A stretch of 64,000 nt of DNA from Verrucomicrobia bacterium Tous-C9LFEB (GCA_002304345.1 NEUU01000018.1:1-64000); one strand, 5' to 3'; shown: positions 52,769 to 62,359, counted from the first letter of the stretch. Notes: generated from the letters alone by a model not told the origin. Made by a program: numbers and translations.

Positions 52769-55547
52769 GTTTCACTTCCTTCAGCTCCAGACTGTCGAAC
52801 CACGCCTTGTCCGTTCCGGCATAGACCACGATGGAGATCACGTTATCCGGATTGTTGGCTGGGGCGGTGAATCGGGCCGTGAAGCGACGGAACTCGCCGC
52901 TATTGGCGCCCGGCTCGAAGAGCACTGCCAGTTCCTTGCTGAGGGAGCGCGACCAGACAGAGACGGCCGCTTTAGGCTTGGTGGAAGGAGCGGCATTTGC
53001 CGTTTCGGTGCGAATCCAGCCGGAGATCTCGTAGGTGTGACCGCTGATGAGCGTGACGTCCTGTACGACGGTTTCCTTGTCTTCCTTGGGGCTTTCCAGA
53101 CGGAGGGAGGCTTTGCCTTCCTTGTAGATTTTCGTGTCGGCGGCGTAACGTCCCTTGTCGTGATAGGCGGAGGGTGTCCACGCCCTTGGAATCAGCGCGC
53201 CGAGTCCGGCGTCGCCGTCGAGATCTTCGAAGTTGCCGTTGACCAACGGTTGGAATGAAATCTCCGGTTGTTTCACTTGCGCCAGCGTGAACGGTAGTTC
53301 GGGCGCCGAGGTAACGTAGCGGACTTCGGGAGATCCTTTGAGCGTGAGCACGCCATTGGGGGCATCGACGAGGTTGCTTTCGCCAAACAGATCGGTGACT
53401 TTCACTTTGTTGACTCCGACCTGGATTTTGACGTCGGTCTTGATCCACGAGATGAGGAGCGGACCTTCCTTGCCATCGAAGTAATGCACATTGAAACCAG
53501 CGAGGCGACCGGCATAGGTGCGCTCTCCTATCATGCGATAGAAGAACGAAACCACGAATGATTCGATCTGCGGCACGCCGCGCTTGAAGTAATCGAAGTG
53601 CGGATGCGCGATGTAGACGGGGACATCCATCGCCATGGTTTCCACGATATCGGGGATCTGCAGCAGATACATGTCCTGATAGCCGGTGCCGTCCATGTTG
53701 TTGCGGCTGGTGAGCTTTTCCGTCTGCCAGATTTCGCCCTTGTAGCCCGCATCGCGGAACAGCTTGATCTGCGTGCCGAAGAAGGGATTTCCGCCGTAGC
53801 TGTGCATGCCGACGATGTCGCAATATTGCATGCCTCCGAGTTTGATCACATCGCGGACGAAGTTCGCATCGGCCATCGGCGTGCAGGCGATGCCGGGGAA
53901 GAGAATCTTCGCGGTCGGGTCGAGTTTGCGGATCACCTCCGCATTGATCTTCATCTGGTCGACGAATTGCGCCGTGGTGCCGCCGTAGGCGAAGCCCACA
54001 GTCTGGGGTAAATGCCAGTCGGGTTCGTTGTAGTGTTCCCAATAGATGCCCTTGCCCTTGTAGCGATCGACCAGCTTGGTGACGTAGTTGCGGTATTCCT
54101 CAAGGTTGCCGGGACGCCAATTGTACTTCCACGAATTGACCTTCCACTCGTTGAGGCCGCCCTTGAATTCGTCGTAATTATCCGGGCGCACCGCGGCCCA
54201 CTCGGGAGTCAGACCGAGCACGGCCATGATCTTGACTCCATTCGCCGCGGCACCGGCGACATCGGCGTCGGTGCGGGTGAAGTCGAACTCACCCTTGCGT
54301 GGTTCCATTAGATGCCAGTTCCAGTGATTGTTGTGCGGGCGAATCCACGTCATGCCCAGCCGCTTCATGTCAGACCACGGGACGTAGGTGGAGCCGTAGT
54401 AATCGAGACCGAATTCGTAACGCGACTTGGCCGGTGGCGGGATGACAAGGCACGGCGTCTCGAAGCTGGAGAGCGCCTTGTCGCCGGAGGAGATTTCCAC
54501 GGCCACCGAGTACCATCCGATCTTGTTCTTGAGCGGAAGAGGAACCGTCAGGCTTTGCCAGCCCGCCTTGTCTTGGGGTGTCACCTGAATTTTGGCCTTG
54601 GCGGCGTCAGCTCCCCGGAAGGTCTTTGCCGTGGCGGTGAGGGTGAGCGGTGTGGTGTTGCCCGAGCGGGAATTGAAGAGCATGACGTCGATAGCGACAT
54701 CTTCTCCTGGTGCGTAGATATTATTGTGGGTGGAATCGATGTTGAAGTCGCGTGGATTGATCGCAAGGATTGGCGACTGGCTTGCGCGCCATTCGGTGAT
54801 CTCGCCTTCGTAGGTCAGCGAGCTGTCAAAATGCATGAGGACCAGGGTATTGGCGTCGAGCTGTGGCGCGGGGGTGACTTTGGCCGCGGTGGCAATATAA
54901 GCCGCATCACGCTGGATGTCGGAGATTTTGAGTTCGTCGAAGATCAGGTTGGCGGGCATTCCACCGGTGGCGTGACGCCCCACGCTGATGGCGGAAGGCG
55001 CATCGGATTGAAAACCGCCTGTGTACGGATTTTCACCGGCGAGTTGGCCATCCAGATAGAGCCGCATGCCGGCCGGACCCCACGTCGCGACGATGGTGTG
55101 GGTGGAGCCGGCTTTCCAGTCGAGCCCCTTCGCATTGATCAGGTAGGACTGGGAGCCATTCTTGACGGTGAAGACCAGCCCACCCTCGGAGAAACCGAGT
55201 TTCGAATCTTCGGGAGTAAAAAGAATCGAGAGCTGGTTGTTGAACTTTTGTCCCGCAGCGGGGGGCAGGGAAAAGAGACAGCGGTAATCGCTGTAGGGAC
55301 GCAGATCGTGTGGGAGTTTGACTTTCAGCTCGATAGTCCCCGCGTCTTTGCGAATGAAACCTGAGCCGGGCAGCAGCGCGTACGAGGAATTGCCACAGTT
55401 AAGACCCTGACTATTTTCCGTCGCGGTGTAGGAGGGTTTCAGATTCGCCGGGCCAAATGCATCGAAGCGAATGGCCGCAGGGGCTGCATGGATTCGCGAT
55501 GTGACGGCGATAAGACAAATCACCACTGGATAAAGTAATCTCCTCAT
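52764..55547 (-). CDS. Secreted LamG / TIM-barrel glycoside hydrolase-like protein
   Basis: The 927-residue protein has a signal peptide (to about residue 21). A LamG/concanavalin-like domain (about 40-215, with MRLYLDGQLAGENPYTG) and a beta domain (about 255-370) follow. A TIM barrel (about 375-690) resembles GH39/GH5-type enzymes, with a candidate acid/base Glu in YWEHYNEPDWHLP (near 505) and a candidate nucleophile Glu in GEIWQTEKLT (near 607). A C-terminal jelly-roll like a carbohydrate-binding module (about 760-927) completes it. It probably cuts an external polysaccharide; family and linkage cannot be fixed. The stop lies in the repeat at 52621-52768. The gap 55548-55708 holds no visible gene. 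Confidence 0.8.
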   Translation of the reverse strand: MRRLLYPVVICLIAVTSRIHAAPAAIRFDAFGPANLKPSYTATENSQGLNCGNSSYALLPGSGFIRKDAGTIELKVKLPHDLRPYSDYRCLFSLPPAAGQKFNNQLSILFTPEDSKLGFSEGGLVFTVKNGSQSYLINAKGLDWKAGSTHTIVATWGPAGMRLYLDGQLAGENPYTGGFQSDAPSAISVGRHATGGMPANLIFDELKISDIQRDAAYIATAAKVTPAPQLDANTLVLMHFDSSLTYEGEITEWRASQSPILAINPRDFNIDSTHNNIYAPGEDVAIDVMLFNSRSGNTTPLTLTATAKTFRGADAAKAKIQVTPQDKAGWQSLTVPLPLKNKIGWYSVAVEISSGDKALSSFETPCLVIPPPAKSRYEFGLDYYGSTYVPWSDMKRLGMTWIRPHNNHWNWHLMEPRKGEFDFTRTDADVAGAAANGVKIMAVLGLTPEWAAVRPDNYDEFKGGLNEWKVNSWKYNWRPGNLEEYRNYVTKLVDRYKGKGIYWEHYNEPDWHLPQTVGFAYGGTTAQFVDQMKINAEVIRKLDPTAKILFPGIACTPMADANFVRDVIKLGGMQYCDIVGMHSYGGNPFFGTQIKLFRDAGYKGEIWQTEKLTSRNNMDGTGYQDMYLLQIPDIVETMAMDVPVYIAHPHFDYFKRGVPQIESFVVSFFYRMIGERTYAGRLAGFNVHYFDGKEGPLLISWIKTDVKIQVGVNKVKVTDLFGESNLVDAPNGVLTLKGSPEVRYVTSAPELPFTLAQVKQPEISFQPLVNGNFEDLDGDAGLGALIPRAWTPSAYHDKGRYAADTKIYKEGKASLRLESPKEDKETVVQDVTLISGHTYEISGWIRTETANAAPSTKPKAAVSVWSRSLSKELAVLFEPGANSGEFRRFTARFTAPANNPDNVISIVVYAGTDKAWFDSLELKEVKP

Positions 55548-55708
55548 GGCGTGATTATTTCAATTGTTTTACAAAAGCACAAATGTCAAAAGTATCACTA
55601 TTCCCTCTTTCGCTTTTATTATTTGATCATAGATCTAATCGCGAAAGAGCGAAGCGCTTGAATGAAATAGAGATCGGCAAGTGCCGGGAAAAAGAAACGG
55701 CGAAAAAA

Positions 55709-55783
55709 TGGTGCGCGGTAACAGGTTTGAACTGTTGACCCCTACAGTGTCAATGTAGTGCTCTACCACTGAGCTAACCGCGC
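55709..55783 (-). tRNA. tRNA-Val (anticodon GAC)
   Basis: On the minus strand the sequence folds as a complete cloverleaf of 75 bases. It has acceptor stem GCGCGGT/ACCGCGC, D-arm with AGCTCAGTGGTAGAGC, anticodon stem CTACA/TGTAG around TTGACAC (anticodon GAC), T-arm with GTTCAAAC, discriminator A and an encoded CCA end (55709-55711). It reads GUC and GUU codons. Confidence 0.97.
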
Positions 55784-55805
55784 AAAGTCGTAACGGGGAG
55801 TTGTG

Positions 55806-55834
55806 AATCTATGAGTTTCAGCGAATTCTGGCAA
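55806..55834 (-). promoter_or_regulatory. Predicted tRNA-Val promoter
   Basis: On the minus strand TTGCCA (55829-55834), a 17-base spacer and TAGATT (55806-55811) precede the tRNA 5' end by 22 bases. Confidence 0.6.
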
Positions 55835-55876
55835 TAACTTTTGGTCGAAATTTGTTGGATTCGTTTCCAATTCCAT

Positions 55877-57361
55877 TCAACCCACCAGCGAACACCGGAT
55901 AAAGTGGATGATCGGATCGGGGAACAAACCGCTCGTGATGAGGAGCAGCGCGAGGAGTCCGAGGCAAATCCATTCGGCGCTGGTGACGCGGATCGGTGCG
56001 GGCGTGGCGGCGGGATCGCTGACGAAGCTGACCTTGAGCACGCGCAGGTAGTAGTAGAGCGAGACGGCGCTCATGAGCAGTGCCAGGCCGACGAGCCAAT
56101 AAGCACCTTCATACCACTTCGCGATGGTGGGTTGGGCTTCGATGGCGGAGAAGAAGAGATAGAATTTACCAATGAATCCGGCCAGCGGCGGGATGCCTGC
56201 GAGGGAGAGGAAGAAGACGGCGGTGAGCAGGGCGAGGAGCGGGCTGCGTTTCCAGCAACCGGCGATGTCCTGAATGTCCGCGGTGAGTCCATTGCGGTCG
56301 CTGACGAGATTGATCACGCCAAACGCGCCGAGGTTGGCGAGGGCGTAGATGACCACGTAGAAGATGACGGCGGCCATGCCTTCCACCGTGCCGCTGAGCA
56401 CGCCGATGAGCATGTACCCGGCGTGACCGACCGCGCTGTAGGCGAGGAGTCGTTTGAGATTGGATTGGCGCAACGCTCCGAGATTGCCGATGAGGAGGCT
56501 CAACGCGGCACCGAGGGCGACGCCGCCCATCCAGATGGCCTTGGTCGAGGGCGTGATGGCGACGGGTTGGAGAATCTTGATGAGGACGAAGAAGCCGGCC
56601 ACTTTGGAACCGCTGGCGATCCACGCGGCGACCGGGGTGGGTGCGCTCTGGTAAACATCCGGCACCCAGAAGTGGAAGGGGGCCATGGCGATCTTAAAGC
56701 CGAGGCCGACGAGAATCAACAGGATCGCCACACGCAGCAGCGGTGGGATGGCTTCCAGCGAGGTAATCGCGAGCGTAGCATCGTGCAGGTTGAGGGTTTG
56801 GACGACGCCATAGAAATAGCTCAGCCCGAACAGCAGGAACGCGGAGGAGACGGCACCGAAGGTGAAATACTTCAAGCCCGCTTCCGCCGAGGCGCGCGAG
56901 GATTTGTTGAACGCGGTGAGCGCATAGAGGCTCAGGCTGACCAGTTCCAACGCAACGAAGATGAGCAGGAGGTTCTCCGTGCAGACGAGGAATCCGGCAC
57001 CGAGCGTGCTAAGCAGAATGAGCGCGTAGTATTCGCTGACGTGCGTGTTCGGCGCTTGATCGGCTGACAGGATGCAAACGACCGTGGCGAGGCCGAAGAG
57101 CAACGCCTTGGCACCGAGAGTCAACGACGTGAGGACAATCTGATCCTGACCCAGCGAGCGGGGCGCGAACCAGAGCATTTGTCCGATGATGACGGCAATG
57201 CCGATGACCAGTCCGATGCAGGCGATGCTTGCGGCAATGCGGCTGCGGGTGGGCAGGGGATGATGGCGCAGCAGTCCGTAGTCCACACCGAGGGCGGCGA
57301 AGAGCGACAGGACGACGAAGAGTTCCGGCAGAAGCGCCGTCAGGAGAATCGAATAATTCAT
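55877..57361 (-). CDS. nuoN: NADH-quinone oxidoreductase subunit N
   Basis: NuoN is one of the antiporter-like proton-pumping subunits of complex I. The 494-residue protein has about 14 membrane helices, with FVALELVSLSLYALTAF (helix 5 Glu), the GLGFKIAMAPFHFWVPDVYQ stretch (helix 7 Lys) and SKVAGFFVLIKIL (helix 8). It is the last gene of the minus-strand nuo run; its start overlaps the upstream nuoM by 4 bases. The tRNA-Val gene and its promoter lie just beyond its stop. Confidence 0.96.
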   Translation of the reverse strand: MNYSILLTALLPELFVVLSLFAALGVDYGLLRHHPLPTRSRIAASIACIGLVIGIAVIIGQMLWFAPRSLGQDQIVLTSLTLGAKALLFGLATVVCILSADQAPNTHVSEYYALILLSTLGAGFLVCTENLLLIFVALELVSLSLYALTAFNKSSRASAEAGLKYFTFGAVSSAFLLFGLSYFYGVVQTLNLHDATLAITSLEAIPPLLRVAILLILVGLGFKIAMAPFHFWVPDVYQSAPTPVAAWIASGSKVAGFFVLIKILQPVAITPSTKAIWMGGVALGAALSLLIGNLGALRQSNLKRLLAYSAVGHAGYMLIGVLSGTVEGMAAVIFYVVIYALANLGAFGVINLVSDRNGLTADIQDIAGCWKRSPLLALLTAVFFLSLAGIPPLAGFIGKFYLFFSAIEAQPTIAKWYEGAYWLVGLALLMSAVSLYYYLRVLKVSFVSDPAATPAPIRVTSAEWICLGLLALLLITSGLFPDPIIHFIRCSLVG

Positions 57362-58863
57362 GGGGTCACCGCTCCGGTTGCGAGGGCGGCCACGAGCGGA
57401 GCCAGGCCGGAGTTAATGAGTTCAATCAAGGGTTTCGGATAGAGACCAACACCCAGCGCGGCCGCAATGAGCACGACGAGGGCGACCGTTTCGGGGCAGG
57501 TCAACGGCGGATACTTTTCGGGGAGCGCATGGGCTGGATCATTCGCGGTGACCGAGCGGCGAAAGAACGCTTCGTGAATCTTGATCAGCGTATAGGCAAA
57601 GGTGACGATGATGCCGAGACCCGCCACGACGAGAATCCAGACGGGGAAGAGCGGTTGCTGCCACGCGCCGATGAGGACGTGCAGTTCCGCGACGAAGCCG
57701 CTGAAACCGGGCATGCCCATGGAGGCGAGACCCGCGACAATGAAGAGCCACGCGATGGTCGGCATCCGGTCGATCAGGCGATCAAAGTCGGCGAGCTGGC
57801 GCGTATGCGTGCGGCGGTAAATCGAACCTCCGACCAGCGCGAAGAGAAGGGCACCGATCACGCCGTGGGAGAACATTTGCAGCACCGCACCATTCAGGCC
57901 AGTGATGTTCAACGTGGCGAGGCCGAGCAGGACAAAGCCCATGTGGCTCACGCTCGAGTAACCAATAACGAATTTGAAGTCCGACTGCACGAGAGCGATC
58001 AACGCACCGTAAAGGATGTTGATCACCGCGATGACGGCGATCCATTGCGCCCAATGTTGCGCGCCGAGCGGGAGGAGTCCAATGGCGACGCGCAGGCAGC
58101 CGTACGCGCCGAGTTTCATCACGACGCCCGCGAGGAGCATCGAGGCGGCGGTCGGCGCGGCCACGTGACCGGTGGGCGCCCATGTGTGGAAGGGCCACAT
58201 ACCGGCCAGCACGGCGAAGCCGATGAAGACGATCGGGAAGACGACGATCTGGAAGGTCTGCGAATAATGCGCTTCGGTGGCGAGGCGTGTGAGGTCGAAG
58301 GTGTTCAGTCCCGCGCCGAAGTAGAGGGCGAGCAAGCTGAAGAAAATGAGTGAACTGCTGGTGAAGGAATAGATCACGAGCTTCATCGCGGCGTATTCGC
58401 GGCGCGTGCTGCCCCAGATGGCGATGAGGAAGTACTTTGGAACAATCGCAATCTCGTAGAAGACGAAGAGCATCACCAAATCGAGCGAGAGAAACACGCC
58501 GTATACGCCGCCGATCAGGGCGAGGAAGAAGGCAAAGAATTCATTCGCGCGATGCTCGATGTCCCACGAGAACAGGACGCCGCAAAAAGCGATGAGGCCG
58601 GTCAACAGGAGGAGCGAGAGGCTGATACCGTCGACGCCGGACTTGAACTGAATGCCGAGTGAGGCCACCCACGGGAGGCTGACGACCGATTGATAACCGC
58701 CGTCGGCAATGTGGTATTGCAGCGTGGCGAACGCGGCGGTGATCAGTCCGAGCAAGGCGGTGATGAGAGCGGTCCAGCGGATCGTGCGGAGACGTTCGGG
58801 AGGCGTCAGGCCAACGGCCAGCGCGCCCACGAAGCTGAGGATGACGGTAAAAAGGGGCAGCAT
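57358..58863 (-). CDS. nuoM: NADH-quinone oxidoreductase subunit M, paralogue 1 (helix-7 Lys replaced)
   Basis: The 501-residue protein is a NuoM-type antiporter-like subunit with Glu137 in VFYEIAIVPKYF and Lys250 in LLAGVVMKLGAYG, both expected for proton transfer. In helix 7, where typical NuoM has a Lys in a FAVKMPVVP pattern, this protein reads FAVLAGMWPFHTW, so that position (residue 219) is Leu. The rest of the helix (PFHTWAPTGH, APTAASMLLAG) aligns well. It lies between nuoN and a second, more typical NuoM, with a 4-base gap to the latter. Confidence 0.93.
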   Translation of the reverse strand: MLPLFTVILSFVGALAVGLTPPERLRTIRWTALITALLGLITAAFATLQYHIADGGYQSVVSLPWVASLGIQFKSGVDGISLSLLLLTGLIAFCGVLFSWDIEHRANEFFAFFLALIGGVYGVFLSLDLVMLFVFYEIAIVPKYFLIAIWGSTRREYAAMKLVIYSFTSSSLIFFSLLALYFGAGLNTFDLTRLATEAHYSQTFQIVVFPIVFIGFAVLAGMWPFHTWAPTGHVAAPTAASMLLAGVVMKLGAYGCLRVAIGLLPLGAQHWAQWIAVIAVINILYGALIALVQSDFKFVIGYSSVSHMGFVLLGLATLNITGLNGAVLQMFSHGVIGALLFALVGGSIYRRTHTRQLADFDRLIDRMPTIAWLFIVAGLASMGMPGFSGFVAELHVLIGAWQQPLFPVWILVVAGLGIIVTFAYTLIKIHEAFFRRSVTANDPAHALPEKYPPLTCPETVALVVLIAAALGVGLYPKPLIELINSGLAPLVAALATGAVTP

Positions 58864-58867
58864 AAAG

Positions 58868-60364
58868 TTAGCGGTAATTTTTCAGGATATAATCGACGAC
58901 CTCGGAGCTGGCGCGCAGCCAGTAGCCGGGAGTAACGCCGACCCAGACGATAAGCACGATGAGCGGTCCGGCGGTGATCCATTCCACCAGCGACAGATCG
59001 GGAATCGATTTCCACTTTTCCACGAGCGGACCGGTGAAGACCCGTTGCAGCAGGGTGAGGAGGAAAATCGCCGTCGTGAGGAGCGCCGGAATCGCCGCGA
59101 GTGTGAAGACGGGGGCGAGTCCGTAACTGCCGTAGAAGATGGGGAATTCGCTCGCAAACCCGGCCAGGAACGGCAGGCCGATCGAGGAGAAGGTGAGGAT
59201 CGTGAAGAGCGTCGCGAAGCGCGGGGTCACGGCGCGGAGGCCACCGAAGTCGGTCAGATAACGCGACCCGGTGCGGGCTTCGAGTCGACCGACGAGGTAG
59301 AAGAGTCCTGCAACGGTCAATCCATGGCTGAACATTTGCAGGATCGCGCCTTGCAGCGCGGGCGTCTGTGCATCGACATTCAAGCCGGTGCGGGTCGCGC
59401 CCACCGCGCAGATACCGAGCAGGCAGTAGCCGACGTGGTTCAGCGAGGAGTAGGTCAGCAACTTCTTTAGATCGTTCTGGCGCATCGCGGCGAACGCTCC
59501 GAGCAGGATCGTCGCCACGGTGATCGTGAGCAGGAAAACCGAGTGGGCCTTGAATGCCTCGGGGAAGATCGGGAGGATAAGCCGGAGGAATCCGTACACG
59601 CCGAGCTTCGAGAGCAAAGCGGAGAGGAGAATGCTCACCGCCGTGGGGGCTTGCGTGTACGCTTCGGGCTGCCAGATATGGAACGGCACGAGCGGAGTTT
59701 TCACCCACAGGCCGAGCAACACCGCGAGGAAGATCCAGCCGTAAAGCGGTCCCACCATGGCGGGAAGAGTGCCGGTCGAGGCGAGTCCGGCCAGCGCGAG
59801 GAAGTCAAACGTGCCGGTCTTGAGATAGAGCAACTGGAAACCGAGGAGCATCGCTACGCTGCCGAGCACGGTGAAGAGGAAGAACTTCATGGCCGCTTCG
59901 TCGCGCCGTTCGCCGCCGAAGAATTTGATCAGGAAGAACACCGGCACGAGGCTCAGTTCGAAGTAGAGGAACCAGTGGTAGAAATTCAACGCGGTGAACG
60001 CGCCGAACAATCCCGTGAACTCCAGCGACAGGAGCGGAAAGTAGATCGATTTCTTGTCCTGAACATCCCACGAGGCGAGCACCGAGACGGGCGCGATGAT
60101 GGCGGCGAGGAGGAGCAGGAGGAAGTTGAGGCCGTCGACGCCGACAAAGTATTGAATACCGAGCGAGGGAATCCATTCGTGGCGTTCGACGAATTGCACG
60201 CCGCCGCCAACCGTGATGAAGTTCCAGGCGAGTTTCAGCGTCAGCGCGAGCGAAGCCAGCGAACCGCCGAGCGCCCACGCGCGGGCGAGGCGTCCGTCGC
60301 GGCCCGGTTGCAGGAACGCGCCGAGGGCGGCGATGAGGGGAATTAAAGTGATTGCGGTGATCAT
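58868..60364 (-). CDS. nuoM: NADH-quinone oxidoreductase subunit M, paralogue 2
   Basis: A second NuoM-type subunit of 498 residues, clearly different in sequence from paralogue 1. It retains all three key charged residues: Glu136 (LYFELSLVPVFF), Lys222 in LWVKTPLVPFHIW and Lys253 in LSKLGVYGFLR. About 14 membrane helices are expected. It lies 12 bases after nuoL. Two nuoM genes in one nuo operon suggest a complex I with four antiporter-like subunits (L, M, M, N) instead of three. Confidence 0.93.
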   Translation of the reverse strand: MITAITLIPLIAALGAFLQPGRDGRLARAWALGGSLASLALTLKLAWNFITVGGGVQFVERHEWIPSLGIQYFVGVDGLNFLLLLLAAIIAPVSVLASWDVQDKKSIYFPLLSLEFTGLFGAFTALNFYHWFLYFELSLVPVFFLIKFFGGERRDEAAMKFFLFTVLGSVAMLLGFQLLYLKTGTFDFLALAGLASTGTLPAMVGPLYGWIFLAVLLGLWVKTPLVPFHIWQPEAYTQAPTAVSILLSALLSKLGVYGFLRLILPIFPEAFKAHSVFLLTITVATILLGAFAAMRQNDLKKLLTYSSLNHVGYCLLGICAVGATRTGLNVDAQTPALQGAILQMFSHGLTVAGLFYLVGRLEARTGSRYLTDFGGLRAVTPRFATLFTILTFSSIGLPFLAGFASEFPIFYGSYGLAPVFTLAAIPALLTTAIFLLTLLQRVFTGPLVEKWKSIPDLSLVEWITAGPLIVLIVWVGVTPGYWLRASSEVVDYILKNYR

Positions 60365-60376
60365 AGTTGCAAGCCG

Positions 60377-62353
60377 TTAAAATGCGGACCACCAGAAGAG
60401 CACGCCGAGCAGCACCGCACCGAGGGCGATGAAGCGCAGGTAATTGGTGAGGTAACCGTTTTGCGCGCGGGTGGTGACGAACGAGGTGTTGCGCAGCGTC
60501 TGGCAGAAGCCATCGAAGCTCCATTGGTCGATGAGCAGGCGGTCGCCGCGGAACGCGAAAAGATTGCTGAGCTGGCGCACGCCGAGAACGATCAGTTCGC
60601 TGAAGACCAGCAGGAACGCGTCGACCATTTCGGCGGCAAAGGCGAGCCACTTCCAGAGCGCGCCGACCGTGGCGGCATAGAGTTCGTCCAGATAACCGCG
60701 ATTTTCGAGGAAGCGATAAGCGGGGCGCGAAACCTTTTCCATCGCGTCCGGCTCCGTGGCGCTTAGCGTGCGGCGGAAGCCATAGACCCAGAAACCGACG
60801 AGCAAACCGCCGAGCGCGACGACCAGGCTGACCACCGTGACGGTGAGGGAATGGTGCGGCGCGGTGAATTCGCTATCCAGATACGTCGCGATTTCAAAGT
60901 GCTTGGCGATGCCGCCGAAAGCGAGGGCGAAGAGCGCAAGGATCGTGAGCGGGGCGGTGATTTGCCACGGGCTTTCGTGCGGATGACCATGCGAGCGGGT
61001 CTTGCCGAAGAAGACGTAGCAGATCTGGCGCATCATATAGAATGACGTGCAGAACGCGGCCGCCGCGCCGACGAAGAAGAGTGGACGGTTGCTGTTCCAC
61101 GCGCAGAGCAAAATTTCGTCCTTGCTGAAGAAGCCGGATGTCAGCGGGAAGGCGCACAACGCCGCCGCGCCGCAGAGATAGCAGGCGGTCGTGATCGGCA
61201 TGCTCTTGAGCACGCCACCGAGCTTGCGGATGTCCTGTTCGCCATGACAGCCGTGAATGATCGATCCAGCGCCGAGGAAGAGCAACGCCTTGAAGAATGC
61301 GTGGCTCAGGAGATGGAACATGCCGGGCGCGGTGCCGCCGACGCCGAGGCCGAGCATCATCATGCCGAGCTGGCTGACGGTTGAGTAAGCGAGGATGCGT
61401 TTGAGATCATTCTGGCCAATCGCGATGAGTCCCGCGAACAAGGCGGTGATGCCGCCGACCCACGCCACGATGGTGAGCGAGACTGTATCGGCCTGGAACA
61501 AAATAATCGTGCGGGCGACGAGGAACACGCCCGCCGCAACCATCGTGGCCGCGTGGATGAGCGCGGAGACCGGGGTCGGACCTTCCATCGCGTCGGGGAG
61601 CCAGACGTGGAGCGGGAATTGACCCGATTTGCCGACCGCGCCGATGAAGATGAGGGTGCTGATGCCGGCGGCGGCGCTGATGCCGAAGAGCGGTTCGCCC
61701 GCCGTGGCAATCGTGGTCACGCCGCTTTCGAGGAGACCGGTGCCGTTATTGTAGAAGAGCAACGTGCCGGTTTCCTTGAACGCCCAGAGCAGGCCGATGA
61801 AGAGACCGAGATCGCCGATGCGCGTGGTGATGAACGCCTTTTTCGCTGCGGCGGCTGCGGACGGTTTCTTGTACCAGAATCCAATCAGCAGGTACGACGC
61901 GAGGCCGACGATTTCCCAGCACATGAACAGCAGCAGCAGGCTGTTGGCGATGATCAACCCGAGCATGCCCGCCGCGAAGAGCGACAGGTAGCAGAAGAAC
62001 CGCGTTTGATCCGGGTCCTCGGCCATGTAGTTGCCGGAATAGAAGAAAATCAGGAAGCCGATGAAGGTTACCATGGCCACCATCGAGGCCGAGAGCGGAT
62101 CGAGCACCACACCGAAGTCGACGCTGGCACCGCCGAGCTGCATCCACTGGAAATTGTAGAAGCGCGTGGCGGGATTCTCGATGTTGAGCTTCAGCGCGTA
62201 GAGCGACAGCACGAGCGAGATGCCGAGGCCGAGCAGACCCGCGCCGACGGCGGCACGTTTCCACGACGGTTTGATCAGCGCGATCACGGCCGCCGCGATC
62301 AGCGGGCAGAGCGGGATGGCGGCGATCCAGAGGATGCAGGAATTGTCAGGCAT
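60377..62353 (-). CDS. nuoL: NADH-quinone oxidoreductase subunit L, extended
   Basis: NuoL is the distal antiporter-like subunit whose long lateral helix runs along the membrane arm. The 658-residue protein has LLLFMCWEIVGLASYLLIGF (Glu), GKSGQFPLHVWLPDAMEGPT (Lys) and AATMVAAGVFLVAR. From the DELY motif (residue 556) to the AQNGYLTNY motif before the last helix there are about 78 residues, against about 48 between the equivalent points of E. coli NuoL as I recall it. The extra 30 fall in the lateral-helix region. It is upstream of the two nuoM genes. Confidence 0.96.
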   Translation of the reverse strand: MPDNSCILWIAAIPLCPLIAAAVIALIKPSWKRAAVGAGLLGLGISLVLSLYALKLNIENPATRFYNFQWMQLGGASVDFGVVLDPLSASMVAMVTFIGFLIFFYSGNYMAEDPDQTRFFCYLSLFAAGMLGLIIANSLLLLFMCWEIVGLASYLLIGFWYKKPSAAAAAKKAFITTRIGDLGLFIGLLWAFKETGTLLFYNNGTGLLESGVTTIATAGEPLFGISAAAGISTLIFIGAVGKSGQFPLHVWLPDAMEGPTPVSALIHAATMVAAGVFLVARTIILFQADTVSLTIVAWVGGITALFAGLIAIGQNDLKRILAYSTVSQLGMMMLGLGVGGTAPGMFHLLSHAFFKALLFLGAGSIIHGCHGEQDIRKLGGVLKSMPITTACYLCGAAALCAFPLTSGFFSKDEILLCAWNSNRPLFFVGAAAAFCTSFYMMRQICYVFFGKTRSHGHPHESPWQITAPLTILALFALAFGGIAKHFEIATYLDSEFTAPHHSLTVTVVSLVVALGGLLVGFWVYGFRRTLSATEPDAMEKVSRPAYRFLENRGYLDELYAATVGALWKWLAFAAEMVDAFLLVFSELIVLGVRQLSNLFAFRGDRLLIDQWSFDGFCQTLRNTSFVTTRAQNGYLTNYLRFIALGAVLLGVLFWWSAF

Positions 62354-62359
62354 GGGCGA

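Noticed and set aside
55841..57067. Plus-strand open frame (408 residues) antisense to nuoN
   Set aside because: Glu/Gly/Arg-rich shadow of a membrane protein gene, no motif.
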